A stretch of 64,000 bases of DNA from Incurvaria masculella (taxonomy: Eukaryota > Arthropoda > Insecta > Lepidoptera > Incurvariidae), in the NCBI GenBank assembly GCA_946894095.1, contig OX335651.1:18932501-18996500 (forward strand), written 5' to 3'. A program made the translations under genes and the position numbers. Shown piece after piece: positions 48,601 through 54,600 of the stretch; within the stretch, counting starts at the first letter, position 1; every line of letters starts with the position of its first letter. The notes below the pieces were generated by a model, which did not search any database, had not been told where the DNA came from, and saw only the letters and a program-made list of their open reading frames with translations.

Positions 48601-51600
48601 TTAAAAATTACCACAATGTAATGATACCATCTGTGCTCATAAAAAATAAACGGCTTTATTGTTATTATTATTATTATTATTATGTGGGTTGCAGCTGGCC
48701 GAAGCCAACAAAATAATCTTCATGAACGCGTACAAGATGAAGATTTCCATCATCATCGGAGTGTTCCACATGTTGTTCGGCGTCAGTCTCTCGCTGTGGA
48801 ACCACCTGTGAGTTGGCGGCACTGTTTCTTGAATTATACCGTAAATATAATAATAGTTATAATTAAGAAGCATTTTTCATCGGAACTGCTTGCAAAGTTG
48901 TATAGCTTTTTTCATTGCCCATTTCATATATGTGTAATGTCTGTTATGCTTTTGTATTAAAATTATACATATATTGAGTTGGATTATAGCAAGAAAAAAA
49001 ACATGGAACTTTATTTTTTGTGAAGTTTGAATTGGATTAATAAAAAATATTTACATGCAAACAAACAATCATTACTAAAAGAACTAGGTATACACGGAGA
49101 GTATAATTTTTAGATACTTAAGGTTACACCATAGATTGAAAAAAAAAAACTTTCTAGACTTGAGTAGTATATAGTCAGGGGTCACCAAATAGCGAACCGC
49201 GGTCGGAATCCGGACCTCCGACCTATTTTTTTGTGCTTGTCTTTTTGTTTGCATTTGTTTACTAACCGAAAAAAGATTTTTTTTATGCGACCTGACATGG
49301 ATGGCTAATGCCACACAACTACTGTTATGGTATTAGCCCCATGCACCACATTCCCGAAGGAATTAGGTGCCATGCCAGGACCTTCCCTTTATGAGCACGG
49401 CTACATTGAACTGGATGGAAAACACGGACAATTTTTCATTGCCGCTTCGACCATCTTTTCATCCAATGCGATGGTACTAACCCGGGCGGGCTTAAACCCT
49501 ACCACCTAGTAGGGGAAGGGGACCTACAGTTTTACATGGGTTCCAAACCATGGAGCAGCTCGCATTCGTGACGAAATGCACGTATCAAACTCGGAAAGAG
49601 AAAGACAGTGGTGCAAGTCGGAATTGAACCCAGGCCTCTGGTACGCTAGTCCAGTCCCCGCGCCACTAGGCTACGAGCCACTCAAAAACTCAACCTCAAT
49701 GACCTCACCCTAATCTACAAGGCAAAGGAAAGCTGGTATGAGAGCTCCTGACTCGAGTAAGAAGTTCTTGCGGGTTTGATAAGAATTATAATTAGGCTTA
49801 GTTAGAACTTCGTCTGTCTACCAAACGGACCGCGACAGTAATATAGTTTTAAAAAACGGACCGCCAATGAAACGAATTGGTGATCCATGATAGATTAATC
49901 AATTATCTATTGAAAGTAATTAAATGATTTTGTTTGCTATAACAATAATTAAGATTTTATTTTTATTACTGGTTTGTTACCATGCTTTTTAATCTAAATA
50001 ACGAAAAAAATATATAACTTCATAAAGGGTTTTCCCGTTCGCAGCTACTTCAAGCGTCGTATCAGCATTTTCGTGGAGTTCATCCCGCAGATCATCTTCC
50101 TCACGGTCCTGTTCTTCTACATGGTGCTGCTCATGTTCACGAAGTGGACGAGCTACGGCGCTACCATCGGACACTTTGGCAGCAACGAGACCGGTAACAC
50201 TTTACACACTTTCAGAAATCATGCTTACACTTTTCACTGCCTTAGAAACTCACTACACCGCTAAAAATCCACTACACAGCTAAATTAACTCACTACATCA
50301 CCATAGAAACCCACTAAACTTCTGACATACTACACTATCTTAGAAACCCACTACACTACCTTAGAAACTCACTACACCGCTAAATGTACTCACTACACTA
50401 CCCTAGAAACCCACTATACTACCTTAAAAACCCACTACACCGCTAAATTTACTCACTACACTACCCTAGAAACCCACTACACTACTTTGGAAACCCACTA
50501 CACCCCTAAATTAACACACTACATTACTGTAGAAAACCCACTACACAGCTAACTAAACTCACTACATCACCATAGAAACCCACTAAACTGCTGAATTAAC
50601 ATACTACACTATCTTAGAAACCCACTACACTACCTTGAAAACCCACTACACCGCTAAATTTACACACTACATTACCGTAGAAAGCCCACTACACAGCTAA
50701 CTTAACTCACTACATCACCATAGAAACCCACTAAACTGCTGAATTAACATACTACACTATCTTAGAAACCCACTACACCGCTAAATTTACTCACTACACT
50801 TCCCTAGAAACCATTACACTACCTTAGAAACCCACTACAACCGCTAAATTTACACACTACATTACCATAGAAAGCCAATTACAACGCTAAATTAACACAC
50901 TACATCTTCATAGAAACCCACTAAACTGTTGAATTAACATACTACACTATCTTAGAAACCCACTATGCTACCTTAGAAACCCACTACACCGCTGACTTAA
51001 ACACTACACTATACTAGGATTCCGAGCCATGGGAAGCCTCAACAGTCGAAAAACGGTCGGTTCCGTGTCCTCGCCGAAATTCATAGGCTGGCGAGGCAGA
51101 CCTCTTCTGCCGAACGCACTCAATAAGTACTCATCCAAAGTTCACTAAGCCCAGAGTTGTTCCCCTCGATTATCGAACGGCAAGACAAAGTATCGCTGCA
51201 CCGAGGCTGAGGTTTTCATTACATTCGTTTTCTTATTGTAACCAAACTGTGTTGATTGTTTTAACAGAGATTATAAAGACGTCGGCGTACTGCGCCCCTT
51301 CCATCCTCATCACGTTCATCAACATGATGCTGTTCAAGCCGACGGACCCCCGCGACCCCTGCGACCTCAACATGTACGCCGGCCAGATGTTCCTGCAGAA
51401 GGTGATCTATTATTTTTTTAATATAATGACAGGAATTACTACTACCACACTTACTGTCATTATAATAGCCACACTGCATTCCCGAAGGAATAGGGTGGCA
51501 TGCCAGGACCTCTCCTCAATGGCTAAATTGAATTGGAGACACGGAATTTATTAATTGCCGCATCAACCATCTTTTTATCCAATGCGATTTTAACAACCCG

Positions 51601-54600
51601 AGGGAGTTTAACTGTACCACCGGCTAAGCAAGGAAGGGCTCTACGGTTATGCATGGGTTCCGAAACATTAAGTGATGAGCATTCTCAACTGATCCGCACA
51701 TTTGAAAAGTGGTTAAGACAGAAAGAGATGCCTGGGTTTAGGGCTCCATGGATCCACCAATTGAATAAACAACCTATGCATTTAACATGCTGACACATTT
51801 TTAAGAATACAATCGTATGCATGATATATATGGCCTGTTTGACTTAAAAGGAAACTCTTAACTCTACTTTTTAAGGCTGTCATTGAATTATATTCTGGCG
51901 AATCAATTTTAGTTTTTTAAATATTTTCCTTATAGATCTCTACTGCCGAAGTGACAATAAAAATTATATGTTATGATCTGGCAGCTGTTCGTGGTGATCG
52001 CGCTGCTGTGCGTGCCGGTGATGCTCTTCGGCAAGCCCTACTTCATCATGCAGGAGCAGAAGAAACGTGATGTGAGTCTCCTGTCCCCCCCCTCCTTCCC
52101 CCCTTACCCTCCTTGCCCTTTGAGACGAAATAATAAATAAAATACAATTTTTAAATGTAACACTTTGATAGACTAATTTTTTTTTGCTGCGCACGATTTT
52201 ACCCGGTGTCAGACCAATCCCCCCCATCCCCCTTTTTTATTGAAAACATGTCCCACACCGTGGATTTGTCCATTTAAAACAAAAAACTATTATATCAAGG
52301 AGAAAACTGTAAATGAGTTGTGCTTTCGTATCAAACTTGAACGTGAAGTAACACATACATTTATGAGAACTTTTGACGGGTTTCGGCTTCTCTTTGCATC
52401 TAAATATTTGGTAGTACGGTATGGTTTAACAAGCGAATACATTGGTACGGACCAAATCAGAAATTCACTTTATTCACCTGGCCAGTTGTGTGTTATTTAT
52501 TTAAGTTTTGTAGTTGCCATTTAAAATTGCTGTTCCATGAACATGTCAAGACAAGACATTTGGTGTGGGATATTAATAAGTTTTAAATAGATGTACTAAC
52601 TGTACGATTAAAGAGTACTAATCTCAGTGGACTGTATGGGGTTTTATTGGTTCAATGCTGAAAATGTATCAGGGGTGCTTCCTCGTCGGCTTGGAGCCAA
52701 GGCATGTTGTCTCGATATACCCTCAAAGGATCCCTCTCAGGATAGGTCTCCGCGGTGTATCTGGCTTCCACTGCAGAGCACAGCGAGGAACTTGATAGTT
52801 TTCAGCACTTGATAATTTCGAAAAATGAATGCACGAACGAATGCAATTTTAGAACGAAGAATGACTAAATTTCTTTTGCCACGATGTAACCACAAGGTGG
52901 GTAGGAGAAAGAGTGAAGTTTTTTAAAATTAATTAGGTATAAATTACGCACAGAATGTTGCCATCCCCGTTGCAACAAATGTTGCTTTTCCCCGAGTAAG
53001 GTGGCACTTTGAAAAATCCCTTAGCAAGATTGAACACAAACTGTTTAAATGTTGGTGCAGGCGAGCGGTCACCAGACCATCGAGGGTACGGCTGAGAACG
53101 GCGCGGCCAACGGGGCCGTGGTGCCGGCCTCCGCGCATCCCGAAGACGACATCTCCGAAGTGTTCATCCACCAGGTAAATACTAGCGCTATCTCTTTCGC
53201 ACTGACAAGATCCTGATTCATTGAAATTTTCTCGACTGCTTCTTTACATAGTGATAAATATTAATCAGTTTATTAAAAATCAACACTTTCCTTTAGTTTG
53301 CCACATAAAATTACTTCACAGAATTTGTTTTCTTATAAGCGACACTATTGGCTGGTGCAATAATACAGGATGTGTTATTTTTCTCAAAATCAACAAGTTC
53401 AATTCCCGGCTAGAAAAAAATAAAAAAAATCTAATAATGCAGTTTTAGTTTTTATCAAAATCAACCTGGTGACTCCTTTGAATGTTTTTCGTTATTCCTA
53501 AATATTTAGATTTGGCCATGAAGGATCAAGTGGAAAATTTACCGGTATAGTCGCTGTCTCTGCAGTCACTATTTTTATCTGCCTGTTCGATTACTGCTGT
53601 TGAAGTCGAACAGAAAAAAAACTTTGTTGGGTTTCTCATAAATTTATCTCCCTTCGGTGTTTTCGCGCGCAGGCCATCCACACGATCGAGTACGTGCTGG
53701 GCAGCATCTCGCACACGGCGTCGTACCTGCGGCTGTGGGCGCTCTCGCTCGCGCACGCGCAGCTCGCCGAGGTCGCCTGGAACATGCTGCTGCGGAAAGG
53801 TAACGCTCCGGATATGTCCTGGCAAAGAGTCGGGTTGGGTGGGACCACGTTTGAATCTTTCACAAATACAAGGTGTTTTTCAGGTTAAAGAATACTTTTT
53901 TTCCCAAAAGAACATTACATTCACTTATATAAGAAACATTAAATTTAGTATAATATGTTGCGTTGCGGTTACAATACAATTAATTCATAGTTAGAACCTT
54001 AATATAAATAGAAAGTATAGCAAGAAAGTTAGTCTATGTTATTAGCAAAAATTTTTTAACACATCAAAACACCGAATTCCTTGTTTGAGTTCGTTCAGTA
54101 TATCAAATAGGACAACTTTTGCTAAGAAAGTAGGTATGTGATTTTTTTGTTACATCTTTATTTTTAAGAAATTTAAAGAATACATTCTTCCCAGTATTTT
54201 AAAAAACCATTGATTGAGAAAACCAACAAAAAACTTTGCATCCGTTTGTAATGGTTTCCAAGAAATAAATAAATAAAATTAATTAACCCTTTCACCGCCA
54301 AGGTTTTTTGGCATAATCCTTCTCAATACAATTATTTCGATAATATGCAGTCTTGAATTGTTGTTTGTTTTGTTGCAAATAGTGTGTTTCCACTGTTGTA
54401 ACAGTAGAAATCTAATGAACGCTAGTATGTACTGTGCAATTATGTAAATAAAACACATTATTTCGTAATCAGTAAAGTTTTATTAATGTTTGAAGTGGAG
54501 TAGTTTTCTGTCGAATATATCCGACTATGGCGCCTGCAGAATGCCTTGCTCTGACGGATATATACGTTCCTGGCGGGGAAAGGGTTAAAGCAGGCGGAAA

